A stretch of DNA of 64,000 bases from Microbacterium sp. (lineage in GTDB: Bacteria > Actinomycetota > Actinomycetes > Actinomycetales > Microbacteriaceae): the NCBI RefSeq assembly GCF_031180975.1, contig NZ_JAPSLI010000009.1, forward strand, positions 1-64,000, written 5' to 3'. Of the stretch, positions 20,910 to 28,831 are shown one piece after another (the stretch's first letter is position 1; the number at the start of each line of letters is the position of its first letter). The notes under the pieces are model-generated. The model was not told the DNA's origin, did no database searches, and saw only the letters and a list, made by a program, of their open reading frames with translations. The position numbers were made by a program, and so were the translations under genes.

Positions 20910-21992
20910 ATGGTCCACATGCGGAAGAGGCGCTGGCCCCTCATCGGGATCGCCGCGCTCACGGCCCTCACCCTCACCGGCTGCTCCGGCGCAGCGGAAC
21001 CCGCGGCCGAGAACGCCGAGGAGGGCCCGACGGATGCCGGCGGCACCCTCATCGTCTACACGAACTCCAACAGCGACGGCCGCGGCGAGTGGATCATCGA
21101 GAAGGCCAAGGAGGCCGGCTTCGAGATCGAGATCGTCGGCCTGGGCGGCGCCGACCTCACCAACCGCATCATCGCCGAGAAGAACAACCCGGTCGGCGAC
21201 GTGGTCTTCGGGCTCAACAACATGTTCTTCGAGCAGCTCAAGGCCGAAGAGGCCATCACCGGCTACGAGCCGGAGTGGAGCGGCGAGGTGCCCGAGGAGG
21301 CCGGCGACGCGAAGGACGGCGCCTACTGGCCGCTGGTCGAGCAGGCCATCGTCACTGTCTACGACGAGAAGCGCGTCGACAGCCCGCCCGCAGACCTCGA
21401 GGAGCTCTACACCGACGACGCCTACAAGGGCCGCTTCGAGGTGAACCCGGCTCTCGGCCAGGCGACCCCGCAGCTGGTGCTCGCCAGCATCCTCACCGAG
21501 CACCTCGACGAGGACGGCGACCTGGGCGTGAGCGACAAGGGCTGGAAGCTCGTCGAGTCGTACTACGCCAACGGCTCCCCCGCCGTCGAGGGCACCGACC
21601 TGTACGCCCGCATCGCCCGCGACGAGGTCGACTTCGGCGTGCTGCCGTCCAGCGGCATCGAGGCCCGCGACGCGGAGTACGGCACCGAGACCGGCGTCAT
21701 CGTGCCGGAGTACGGCGTGCCGTACGTCACCGAGCAGATCGCCCCGATCGCCGGCACCGACAACGAGAAGCAGGCACAGGAGTTCATCGACTGGTTCGGC
21801 AGCGCCGAAGTGCAGGGCGAGTTCGCCGCCGAGTTCAACGCCATGCCGGTCAACGAGAACGCGATCGAGCAGGCCAACCCCGAGGTCGTCGAGCTGATGG
21901 AGTCGCTGCCGCGTCAGGACATCGACTTCGGCTTCGTGAGCGAGCACCTCGGCGAGTGGGTCGAGAAGGTCACGCTCGAGTACATCGGCTGA
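20910..21992 (+). CDS. ABC transporter extracellular substrate-binding lipoprotein (type 2, Fe3+/phospho-compound-like)
   Basis: A 360-residue lipoprotein. The signal peptide has a charged start, a hydrophobic core and the lipobox LTGC with Cys 25 as lipid anchor. The mature domain starts GGTLIVYTNSN and has GGADLTNRIIAEKNNPVGDVVFGLNN, the pattern of AfuA/PhnS/potD-like binding proteins. These capture ferric ions, phosphonates, phosphorylated sugars or polyamines. The ATG at 20910 follows AAAGGA. It opens an operon with an ATPase, a fused double permease and a LacI regulator. A metallophosphoesterase gene follows, which tips the inference to a phosphate-ester ligand. Confidence 0.9.
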   Translation: MVHMRKRRWPLIGIAALTALTLTGCSGAAEPAAENAEEGPTDAGGTLIVYTNSNSDGRGEWIIEKAKEAGFEIEIVGLGGADLTNRIIAEKNNPVGDVVFGLNNMFFEQLKAEEAITGYEPEWSGEVPEEAGDAKDGAYWPLVEQAIVTVYDEKRVDSPPADLEELYTDDAYKGRFEVNPALGQATPQLVLASILTEHLDEDGDLGVSDKGWKLVESYYANGSPAVEGTDLYARIARDEVDFGVLPSSGIEARDAEYGTETGVIVPEYGVPYVTEQIAPIAGTDNEKQAQEFIDWFGSAEVQGEFAAEFNAMPVNENAIEQANPEVVELMESLPRQDIDFGFVSEHLGEWVEKVTLEYIG

Positions 21993-22004
21993 TCGAGCCG
22001 GACG

Positions 22005-23033
22005 ATGATCAGGTTCGAAGACGTCGACGTCGCCTTCGGCGACCACACGGCCGTCTCGCATCTCGATCTGGAGATCCAGGAGGGTGAGTTCTTCACCCTC
22101 CTGGGTCCCTCCGGATGTGGGAAGACGACGGCCCTCCGTTCGCTCGCCGGGTTCGTCGAGCCCACCGGCGGCCGCATCCACATCGCCGGCCGCGACGTCA
22201 CGCGCGTGCCGAGCGAGCAGCGCGGCGTGGGGATGGTGTTCCAGAACTACGCGCTGTTCCCGAGCATGAACGTGCGCGACAACATCGCGTTCGGTCTCAC
22301 CGTGCAGAAGCAGAAGGTCTCCAAGGTCGAGCAGAACCGACGCGTCGACGAGATCGCCGAGCGCACCGGCCTCGCGGCGAGCCAGCTCGACAAGAACGTG
22401 TCCGAGCTGTCGGGCGGGCAACAGCAGCGCGTGGCGATCGCCCGCGCCCTGGTGCTGACGCCGCGCATCCTGCTGCTGGACGAGCCGCTGTCGAACCTCG
22501 ACGCGAAGCTGCGCGTGCAGCTGCGCGAGCAGCTCAAGGAGCTGCAGCACGAGGTCGGCGTCACCACCGTGTACGTCACGCACGACCAGGAGGAGGCGCT
22601 CACCCTCAGCGACCGCATCGCCGTGCTCGACGCCGGACGGCTGCAGCAGGTGGGCACCCCCGAGGAGATCTACGATCGCAGCGCCACGGCGTTCGTCTGC
22701 CGGTTCATCGGCGAGAGCAATCGCCTCAGCCCCGGCATCCTCTCCCGCATCGCGGGTGCGGCAGGGCTGGATGCCGGCGCCGAGAGCTACGTGCGGCCCG
22801 AGAAACTCCGGCTCAGCGACGCCGCCGACGCCGCCCCGGCGCCGGCCGTGCTGGACGGGACGGTCACCGGCCGCACCTACCACGGCAGCCACAGCGTCTA
22901 CACGGTGGCGGTCGAGGACGCCACGCTGCGCGTGAGCGTGCCGGCCGCGGCGAGCGCGCGCCGGTGGGATGCCGGAGACGCGGTGCAGGTCGGGATCGAT
23001 CCGCGCTGGGTGCTGCAGTATCCGGCGGTGTGA
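22005..23033 (+). CDS. ABC transporter ATPase (PotA/FbpC-like)
   Basis: A 342-residue nucleotide-binding subunit. Walker A GPSGCGKT is at 34-41, the Q-loop at VFQNYALFP, the signature LSGGQ at 135-139, Walker B ILLLDEP at about 157-163, and the switch His in VTHDQ. A C-terminal TOBE-like domain (about 265-342) is characteristic of importers of the PotA/FbpC/MalK branch and often senses regulation. The gene starts 12 bp after the binding-protein stop and ends one base before the permease start, so the three form one transcript. Confidence 0.94.
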   Translation: MIRFEDVDVAFGDHTAVSHLDLEIQEGEFFTLLGPSGCGKTTALRSLAGFVEPTGGRIHIAGRDVTRVPSEQRGVGMVFQNYALFPSMNVRDNIAFGLTVQKQKVSKVEQNRRVDEIAERTGLAASQLDKNVSELSGGQQQRVAIARALVLTPRILLLDEPLSNLDAKLRVQLREQLKELQHEVGVTTVYVTHDQEEALTLSDRIAVLDAGRLQQVGTPEEIYDRSATAFVCRFIGESNRLSPGILSRIAGAAGLDAGAESYVRPEKLRLSDAADAAPAPAVLDGTVTGRTYHGSHSVYTVAVEDATLRVSVPAAASARRWDAGDAVQVGIDPRWVLQYPAV

Positions 23034-23034
23034 C

Positions 23035-24906
23035 ATGAGCGACCCCACAACCCCCGGCCCCTTCCCGCCTCCCGAGGCCGCGCTGCCCGGCGAAGCCGGC
23101 GTACTCACTGCGACCGCGGCATCCGATCGCCCGGCGAAGCGCGCCCGCCGGGGTCGACCCGGCAGCATCCGGGCGATGCTGCGCTCCCCGCTCGCGTGGG
23201 TCACCGGCCTCGTCGTGATCTGGTTCGCGGCGGCCTTCCTCGTGCTGCCGAACGCGGCCCTGCTCGGCACCACGTTCTTCCCCGACGGGCAGTTCAGTGT
23301 GCGCGCGATCGAGAAGCTGCTCGGCAGCGAGCGCGCGCTGAAGACCCTCGGCAACAGCTTCCTGCTCGCGGTCACGCTGTCGGTCACGGTGAACGTGGTC
23401 GGCGTGTTCATCGTGCTGGTGACGCAGTACTTCAAGGTCCGCGGCGCCAAGCTGCTGTGGCTGGGGTACGCGACCACCCTGATCTACGGCGGCATCGTGC
23501 TGGCCGCGGGGTACAACTTCATCTACGGGCGGTTCGGGTTCGTCACCAACCTGATGACGAACGTGAACCCCGACATCGACCGCGACTGGTTCTCGGGGTA
23601 CTTCGCCGTGGTGTTCGTGATGACGTTCGCGACGACCACGAACCACATGCTGTTCCTGTCGTCGTCGCTCGCGAAGGTGGACTACGCGTCGATCGAGGCG
23701 GCCAAGCTGATGGGCGCGTCGACCTGGACGATCCTGCGCCGCATCGTGCTGCCGGTGATGAAGCCCATGCTGTTCGCCGTCACGGTGCTGACGTTCCTGA
23801 TCGGCCTCGGCGCGCTGACCGCGCCGCTGGTGCTCGGCGGGCCGGACTTCCAGACCGTCGCGCCGCTCATCATCGACCTGTCGCGCAGCCCGATCACCCG
23901 CGACATCGCCGCGCTGCTGGCCATCGTGCTGGGCGTGGCGACGATCATCCTGCTGGCGATCATGAACCGCGCCGAGAAGTCGGGCGTGTACTTCTCGGTC
24001 GCGAAGGTGGCGACGCCGATCCAGAAGCAACAGATCCGCAACCCGCTCGCGAACGCGATCGTGCACATCGTCGCGTACGTGCTGTGGGTGATCTACCTGA
24101 TCCCGGTGGTGCTGATCGTGATCTTCTCGTTCGTCGACGCCCGCAGCATCCTGGCCGGGTCGATCACGCCCGACAGTTTCACGCTCGACAACTACATCAC
24201 CGTGTTCAGCAGCGCGGCGGCGCTGCGGCCGTTCATCGTCAGCGTCGTCTACAGCGCGCTCGCCTCGGTGATCGTCGTGGTCGGGTTGCTGTTCGTCGCC
24301 CGGATGCTGCAGAAGCATCGCAACGGGATCACCGCGGCGCTGGAGTACGTGCTGCACATCCCGTGGATCCTGCCGATCGTGCTGATCGCGCTGGCCCTGG
24401 TGATGGCGTTCGATCGGCCGCAGGCTCTGTTGGCGAACGTCGTGCTCACCGGCACGCCGGTGCTGCTGCTGATCGCGTACATCAGCGTCAAGATCCCGTT
24501 CACGCTGCGGCTGCTGAAGGCGGCGTTCGCGTCGGTGCCCGATTCGCTCGAGGACGCGTCGCGCATCCTCGGGGCCCGGTCGCTGACCACGTTCCGGCGG
24601 GTGCTGATCCCGCTGGTGCTGCCGACGGCGGCGGCGATCACCGCGTTGAACTTCAACAGCCTGCTCGACGATTACGACGCGGCCATCTTCCTGTACCACC
24701 CGCTGTATCAGCCGCTGGGTGTGGCGATCCAGGAGAGCACGCGCGGCGAGAACAACCTCGACGCGATGCCGATCACGTTCGTGTACACGGTGCTGCTGAT
24801 GGTGATCATGGGTGTCACCATGTATCTCGTGTATGGACGTGGTTCGCGCGCCGGAGCGCCCCGCCGCCGGTCGCGCACGCGTGCCGGGAGGACGCGGTCC
24901 GCATGA
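23035..24906 (+). CDS. ABC transporter permease, fused double-domain (FbpB-like)
   Basis: A 623-residue protein with two permease halves in one chain. After a hydrophilic Pro/Ala/Arg-rich head of about 60 residues there is a first set of six helices. Its EAA loop is near EAAKLMGASTWTILRRIVLPVM. A second set follows, with the corresponding loop SLEDASRILGARSLTTFRRVLIPL. This two-in-one architecture is typical of ferric-iron/FbpB and phosphonate-type importers. The tail is Arg-rich. The start follows the ATPase TGA by one base, and the stop overlaps the LacI start (ATGA). Confidence 0.92.
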   Translation: MSDPTTPGPFPPPEAALPGEAGVLTATAASDRPAKRARRGRPGSIRAMLRSPLAWVTGLVVIWFAAAFLVLPNAALLGTTFFPDGQFSVRAIEKLLGSERALKTLGNSFLLAVTLSVTVNVVGVFIVLVTQYFKVRGAKLLWLGYATTLIYGGIVLAAGYNFIYGRFGFVTNLMTNVNPDIDRDWFSGYFAVVFVMTFATTTNHMLFLSSSLAKVDYASIEAAKLMGASTWTILRRIVLPVMKPMLFAVTVLTFLIGLGALTAPLVLGGPDFQTVAPLIIDLSRSPITRDIAALLAIVLGVATIILLAIMNRAEKSGVYFSVAKVATPIQKQQIRNPLANAIVHIVAYVLWVIYLIPVVLIVIFSFVDARSILAGSITPDSFTLDNYITVFSSAAALRPFIVSVVYSALASVIVVVGLLFVARMLQKHRNGITAALEYVLHIPWILPIVLIALALVMAFDRPQALLANVVLTGTPVLLLIAYISVKIPFTLRLLKAAFASVPDSLEDASRILGARSLTTFRRVLIPLVLPTAAAITALNFNSLLDDYDAAIFLYHPLYQPLGVAIQESTRGENNLDAMPITFVYTVLLMVIMGVTMYLVYGRGSRAGAPRRRSRTRAGRTRSA

Positions 24907-25925
24907 GCGCCGACTCACGCCTGAACGTCACGATCAACGACGTCGCCGCGGCCGCCGGGGTCTCTCGGGCGACGGCCACGCGCGCGTTGAAGGGCGAGGG
25001 CCGGATCGCCGAGCAGACCCGGCAGCGCATCCTCGAGGCGGCCGAGCGGCTCGGGTACGTGCCGAACACGATCGCCGCCGAGCTCGCCGCCGGCCGCACC
25101 GGCACCGTCGGGCTGATGCTGCGCGACGCGAGCAACCCGGCGTACGGCCGGTTGTTCGCCCGGCTGCAGGATGAGGCGCATCGCCGCGGCCTGGACCTGG
25201 TCACCGTGACGGTCGGGATCGGCGCCGACCGGCAGGGCGCCAAGCAGGTCGACGCCCTGCACCGGCTGCTCGGCATGCGGGTCGCCGGCCTGATCGTCGC
25301 CACCGGCGGTGTGAGCACCGCGCAGCTGGAGCCGTTCGCCGACCAGGTGCCGATCCTGCGCGCGGGGCGGATGGAGGCCGAGGGCCGGATCCACGCCGTC
25401 TACTACGACGAGTCGGCGCACGGCCGGATGCTGGCAGCGCACGTGCTGGGTCTCGGGCACCGCCGGGTGGCGGTGCTGGCCGGTGGCCCCGACGTGTCGT
25501 TCACCGAGCAGCTGCGCGCGTCGGCGATGCGGGACGCGCTGACGGATGCCGGGGCCGAGGTCACCATGATCGCCGCGGGCGCCCTGCCCGAGGACAACGT
25601 GGCGGATGCTCTCGAGGCGGTGCGGGCCGGCGCGACGGCGGTGATGTGCGCGTCGGACGCACGTCAGCTCGCGGTGCTGCGGGCGGCGCGGGATGCCGGC
25701 ATCGCCGTGCCCGGCGCGCTGAGCGTGACCGGCTGCGACGGCCTCCTCCCCGGCGGCGACCTGCTCGGGCTCACGACCGTGCGGATCCCGGTGGAGCAGG
25801 TCGCGGCGGCCGCGGTCGAGGCGATGCAGCGGCTGCTGGCGGGCGAGGCCGGCGCAGAGCCTATGCGCCAGGGGTTCGCCGGCGAGCTCGTGAACGGTTC
25901 GACCGCCGGGCCGCCGGGGCGCTGA
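24903..25925 (+). CDS. LacI-family transcriptional regulator
   Basis: A 340-residue repressor. The N-terminal helix-turn-helix and hinge are clear: TINDVAAAAGVSRATATRAL, then RQRILEAAERLGYVPNTIAAELA (residues 10-60). A periplasmic-binding-protein-like ligand domain fills the rest (TGTVGLMLRDASNPAYGRLF onward). The gene overlaps the permease stop by 4 bp (ATGA), so it is co-translated with the importer and probably senses its substrate or a metabolite. The palindrome at 20870-20884 is the likely operator. Confidence 0.93.
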   Translation: MSADSRLNVTINDVAAAAGVSRATATRALKGEGRIAEQTRQRILEAAERLGYVPNTIAAELAAGRTGTVGLMLRDASNPAYGRLFARLQDEAHRRGLDLVTVTVGIGADRQGAKQVDALHRLLGMRVAGLIVATGGVSTAQLEPFADQVPILRAGRMEAEGRIHAVYYDESAHGRMLAAHVLGLGHRRVAVLAGGPDVSFTEQLRASAMRDALTDAGAEVTMIAAGALPEDNVADALEAVRAGATAVMCASDARQLAVLRAARDAGIAVPGALSVTGCDGLLPGGDLLGLTTVRIPVEQVAAAAVEAMQRLLAGEAGAEPMRQGFAGELVNGSTAGPPGR

Positions 25926-25994
25926 CGCGGCGCCTTCGCCGTGGCGCCGACAGAACGGCATCCGAAATCCTTTCGTTCGCAACCAGGAAAGAGC

Positions 25995-26870
25995 ATGATC
26001 CTCACCGAGCACCCCCGTCCTTCGCACACGTTCGTGCATCTGTCGGACACGCACCTGCCCGCGGAGCGGGCGCCGCTGTACGGCGGCGCGGACGCCGACG
26101 GCAACCTGGAACTGCTGCTGCGCCGGCTCACCGAGAGCGGGTCGCGCCCGGAGGCGCTGCTGCTGACCGGTGATCTCACCGACAAGGGCGACCGCAGCGC
26201 GTACCGGCGGTTGAAGGCGCTCGTCGACGAGACCGCGCAGGCGCTGGACTGCCAGGTGGTGTGGGCGATGGGCAACCACGACCACCGTGACGCGTTCCGC
26301 GAGGTGCTGCTGGGATCGGAGGGTGACGGCCCCGTCGTGTCGGTGAACTGGTTCGGCGGGCTGCGGGTGATCGCGCTCGACTCGACCGTGCCGGGCGAGC
26401 ACTGGGGTCAGGTCGACGACGAGCAACTCGCGTGGCTGCGGGGTGAGCTGGCGACGCCGGCGCCCGCCGGCAGCATCCTGCTGATCCACCACCCGCCCCT
26501 GCCCACCGTGCTCGACCTGGCCGTGACGGTCGAGTTGCGCGGGCAGGCCCGGCTGGCGGATGTGCTCCGCGGATCGGACGTGCGGGCGATCCTGTCGGGA
26601 CACGTGCATCACCCGTCGTTCGGCACGTTCGCCGGCATCCCGGTGTCGGTCGCGTCGTCGAGCGCATACGGCCAGGACCTCTCGCAGCCGCCGGGCGCGA
26701 CGCGCGGCCAGGACGCGACGCAGGGCTACAACCTCGTGCACGTCTATCGCGACACGATCGTGCACTCTGCGGTCGGGCTGGAGCGGGGATCGGATGTCGG
26801 GGAGCCGGTGCCCCCGGACGAGGCGCACCGCCGAATCACCGGCGCCGGGATCGGGTGGCGGGAGCACTGA
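25995..26870 (+). CDS. calcineurin-like metallophosphoesterase (CpdA-like)
   Basis: A 291-residue dimetal phosphoesterase. All metal motifs are in order: SDTHLP near residue 17, GDLTDKG, GNHDHR, LIHHPPL and GHVHH. The family splits phosphodiesters or monoesters, with cyclic-AMP phosphodiesterase CpdA as the best-known relative. There is no signal peptide, so it acts in the cytoplasm. The ATG at 25995 has an AGGAAAGAG site and lies 69 bp after the LacI gene of the ABC operon. By inference it hydrolyses the phosphate ester brought in by that importer, though a general cyclic-nucleotide role is not excluded. Confidence 0.9.
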   Translation: MILTEHPRPSHTFVHLSDTHLPAERAPLYGGADADGNLELLLRRLTESGSRPEALLLTGDLTDKGDRSAYRRLKALVDETAQALDCQVVWAMGNHDHRDAFREVLLGSEGDGPVVSVNWFGGLRVIALDSTVPGEHWGQVDDEQLAWLRGELATPAPAGSILLIHHPPLPTVLDLAVTVELRGQARLADVLRGSDVRAILSGHVHHPSFGTFAGIPVSVASSSAYGQDLSQPPGATRGQDATQGYNLVHVYRDTIVHSAVGLERGSDVGEPVPPDEAHRRITGAGIGWREH

Positions 26871-26900
26871 GCCCCCGGTCGCGCCCCTGGTTCGCGCCCT

Positions 26901-26964
26901 CGGTCGTTGAGCGAGCCGCCCCGGTCGTTGAGCGAGGGCGCCGCAGGCGACCGAGACGAAACGC
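26901..26964. repeat. dispersed GGTCGTTGAGCGAG...CCGAGACGAAACG repeat, one partial and one full copy
   Basis: A truncated GGTCGTTGAGCGAG copy (26901-26915) precedes a fuller one (26922-26964) ending GAGACGAAACGCC. It is the same element that interrupts the ABC1 kinase gene at 8391. It lies between the metallophosphoesterase and a membrane-protein gene. Confidence 0.75.
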
Positions 26965-27045
26965 CCCAGGTCGCGTCGAGATGGCGCCGGAGGAGTGAGG
27001 CGTCCGTCCTCCGCCTGCGCTCGCAGCGCTCAGTAGGGTGCTGGC

Positions 27046-27972
27046 ATGGCATTCAAGACCCGCTCGGAGCACACGGCTGCGGTCGGCCACATCACCATGA
27101 GGGCGAGCCTCGCGCTGTGGTGGATGATCCTCATCCAGCTGACCTTGATCCTCGTGGTGATGGTCGTCGGCGCGTGGAGTGCCTGGGCATCGGGAGGATC
27201 GCCGCTCGAAGGTGATTTCGTCGTATCGAGCGAGACGGCGGCGGAACTCGCCAACCTCGCGCTGATGACGCATCTTCCGGTTTTCGCTCTCGCCCTGGGC
27301 TCCTTCATCGGTCCCGCGAACAGGCTCCGCGATCACGCGGTGGCGGCGATGCGGTCCCACACCGGGCGCTGGTTCCTGCTCAGCGCGGCTCTCACGGTGG
27401 CGCTCATCCTCACCTTGAAGACCGAGCCGAGCGTGGTACAGGCTCTCGTGGAGATGGCGTTGCTGGCAGGTCTGATCGCGGTCTGGTGCTTCGTGTTGCG
27501 CGGAGTGCGGAGCATTGCGAGAAGCGATGACGCCGTTCCGTACTTCGAGTGCATGGAAGAGGCCGAGAAGGAGGCCGCCGACAGCCCGTGGCCCTCGCGT
27601 CCGATCCAGGGCTTTCCTGACCCCGCTGAGATGATGAGCACCGCGGATGCGGACCGCTACGCCCGACGCGCCGCAGACATCGCGCGCCTGCATGACTGGC
27701 TGGGACAAGGGCTGTTCGTCGTGTCGACGGCCTTCCTCGGGGCGGCGGTCGCGCAGGTCTTCGAGGCCGGCCACCTCGTTCCGTGGATTTGGGCGGGCCT
27801 CTCGCTCATGGGCGCTGCCGCCGGCTACGCAGTCCAGCGTCGGGGCCGTGCGTACCACCGTATTCAGGAAGAGTTCGAGAAGACGAGCGCAGAACTGGCC
27901 CGCGCCGTCCGCGCCGAGGCGACAGAACGCGCGACGTTCGCGACCTGGGCGCGAGAGCTCTTCCGCAGGTAG
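27046..27972 (+). CDS. membrane protein of unknown function
   Basis: A 308-residue protein I do not recognise. Six or so hydrophobic helices are visible: LALWWMILIQLTLILVVMVV, LMTHLPVFALALGSFIG, WFLLSAALTVALIL, MALLAGLIAVWCFVL, then LFVVSTAFLGAAVAQV and WIWAGLSLMGAAAGYAV. An acidic loop lies between helices 4 and 5, and a charged helical tail of about 45 residues may form a coiled coil. ATG at 27046 has no strong ribosome site. It is a single gene, convergent with the NAD(P)HX epimerase gene 34 bp away. Codon use is like its neighbours. Confidence 0.75.
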   Translation: MAFKTRSEHTAAVGHITMRASLALWWMILIQLTLILVVMVVGAWSAWASGGSPLEGDFVVSSETAAELANLALMTHLPVFALALGSFIGPANRLRDHAVAAMRSHTGRWFLLSAALTVALILTLKTEPSVVQALVEMALLAGLIAVWCFVLRGVRSIARSDDAVPYFECMEEAEKEAADSPWPSRPIQGFPDPAEMMSTADADRYARRAADIARLHDWLGQGLFVVSTAFLGAAVAQVFEAGHLVPWIWAGLSLMGAAAGYAVQRRGRAYHRIQEEFEKTSAELARAVRAEATERATFATWARELFRR

Positions 27973-28006
27973 CAGCTCCACACTCGAAGGCTCGCCTCAT
28001 GCCGCA

Positions 28007-28666
28007 TCAGGGCTGGTCGTGAGCCACCCGTATCCGATCGACGACTGCTTCGCCAACAGGATCGGCGAGTTCGAGTCCGAGTCGAACCAGTTCGATGCGA
28101 CCTGCAAGACGCGGCCCATCCGCGCGCGTCAGCCCGACTTTGACCCCACCGAATGTCACGGTCGTGTCGGCATGCAGCACTGCTGAGTTTGCTTCCCCTG
28201 TGTCCGGGTCTAGTCCGCTCGGCAGGTCGACGGCGATCACGCGCGGCCCATGAGGCAGCAGCGCCTCGACGGCCTCTCGCGCCGTGCCGCGCAACCCGCC
28301 CCGCGCGCCGATTCCCAGGATGCCGTCGACGACGAGGTTATATGCCGCGGGGTCGAGCTCATCGAGCGGCACGACGCGCGCGCCGGCATCGATGGCGGCG
28401 GCGAGCGCCTCCTCGTGGATGCGTGTGGATGTGCGAAGCACGTCGACCTGCACGCCGCGGGAGGCAAGCTCCGCCGCAGCGAACAGCGCATCGCCTCCGT
28501 TATCCCCGGCACCCGCGAGCACAAGAATGTTCTTCGGCTCGTACTCGCCGATCACCTCGGCGAGCGCATGCGCGGCTCGGCGCATAAGCGGGACGCCGGC
28601 CGCTAGCAGCGGCGCCTCGGCGGCGCGGACCTGCTCGGCGCTGAAGGTGGGGACCGTGAGGGGCAT
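28007..28666 (-). CDS. nnrE: NAD(P)H-hydrate epimerase (NnrE domain only)
   Basis: A 219-residue enzyme that interconverts the R and S forms of hydrated NAD(P)H so that the dehydratase can repair them. The YjeF N-domain is recognised by MRRAAHALAEVI, the glycine-rich LAGAGDNGGDALFAAAELASRG, VDGILGIGARGGLRG and VIAVDLPSGLDPDTG. Many bacteria fuse this domain to the NnrD dehydratase; here it stands alone and no dehydratase is in the window. The ATG at 28666 follows GGGAG. It is divergent from mcrB. Confidence 0.92.
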   Translation of the reverse strand: MPLTVPTFSAEQVRAAEAPLLAAGVPLMRRAAHALAEVIGEYEPKNILVLAGAGDNGGDALFAAAELASRGVQVDVLRTSTRIHEEALAAAIDAGARVVPLDELDPAAYNLVVDGILGIGARGGLRGTAREAVEALLPHGPRVIAVDLPSGLDPDTGEANSAVLHADTTVTFGGVKVGLTRADGPRLAGRIELVRLGLELADPVGEAVVDRIRVAHDQP

Positions 28667-28831
28667 GACATGACTCCCGTCGGAAGACACCGCTTTTCGA
28701 CATTGCCAATCTCCCGATCGTATCGGGGTGCACCGGCTGTTCGCGTCCACAGGAGCTTGGTCGCCACGGCCTATCAACCGCAGAGGCCTCCCCACCCTAG
28801 ACTCGCACCGAGCGCAACGCGGAGGAGCACG

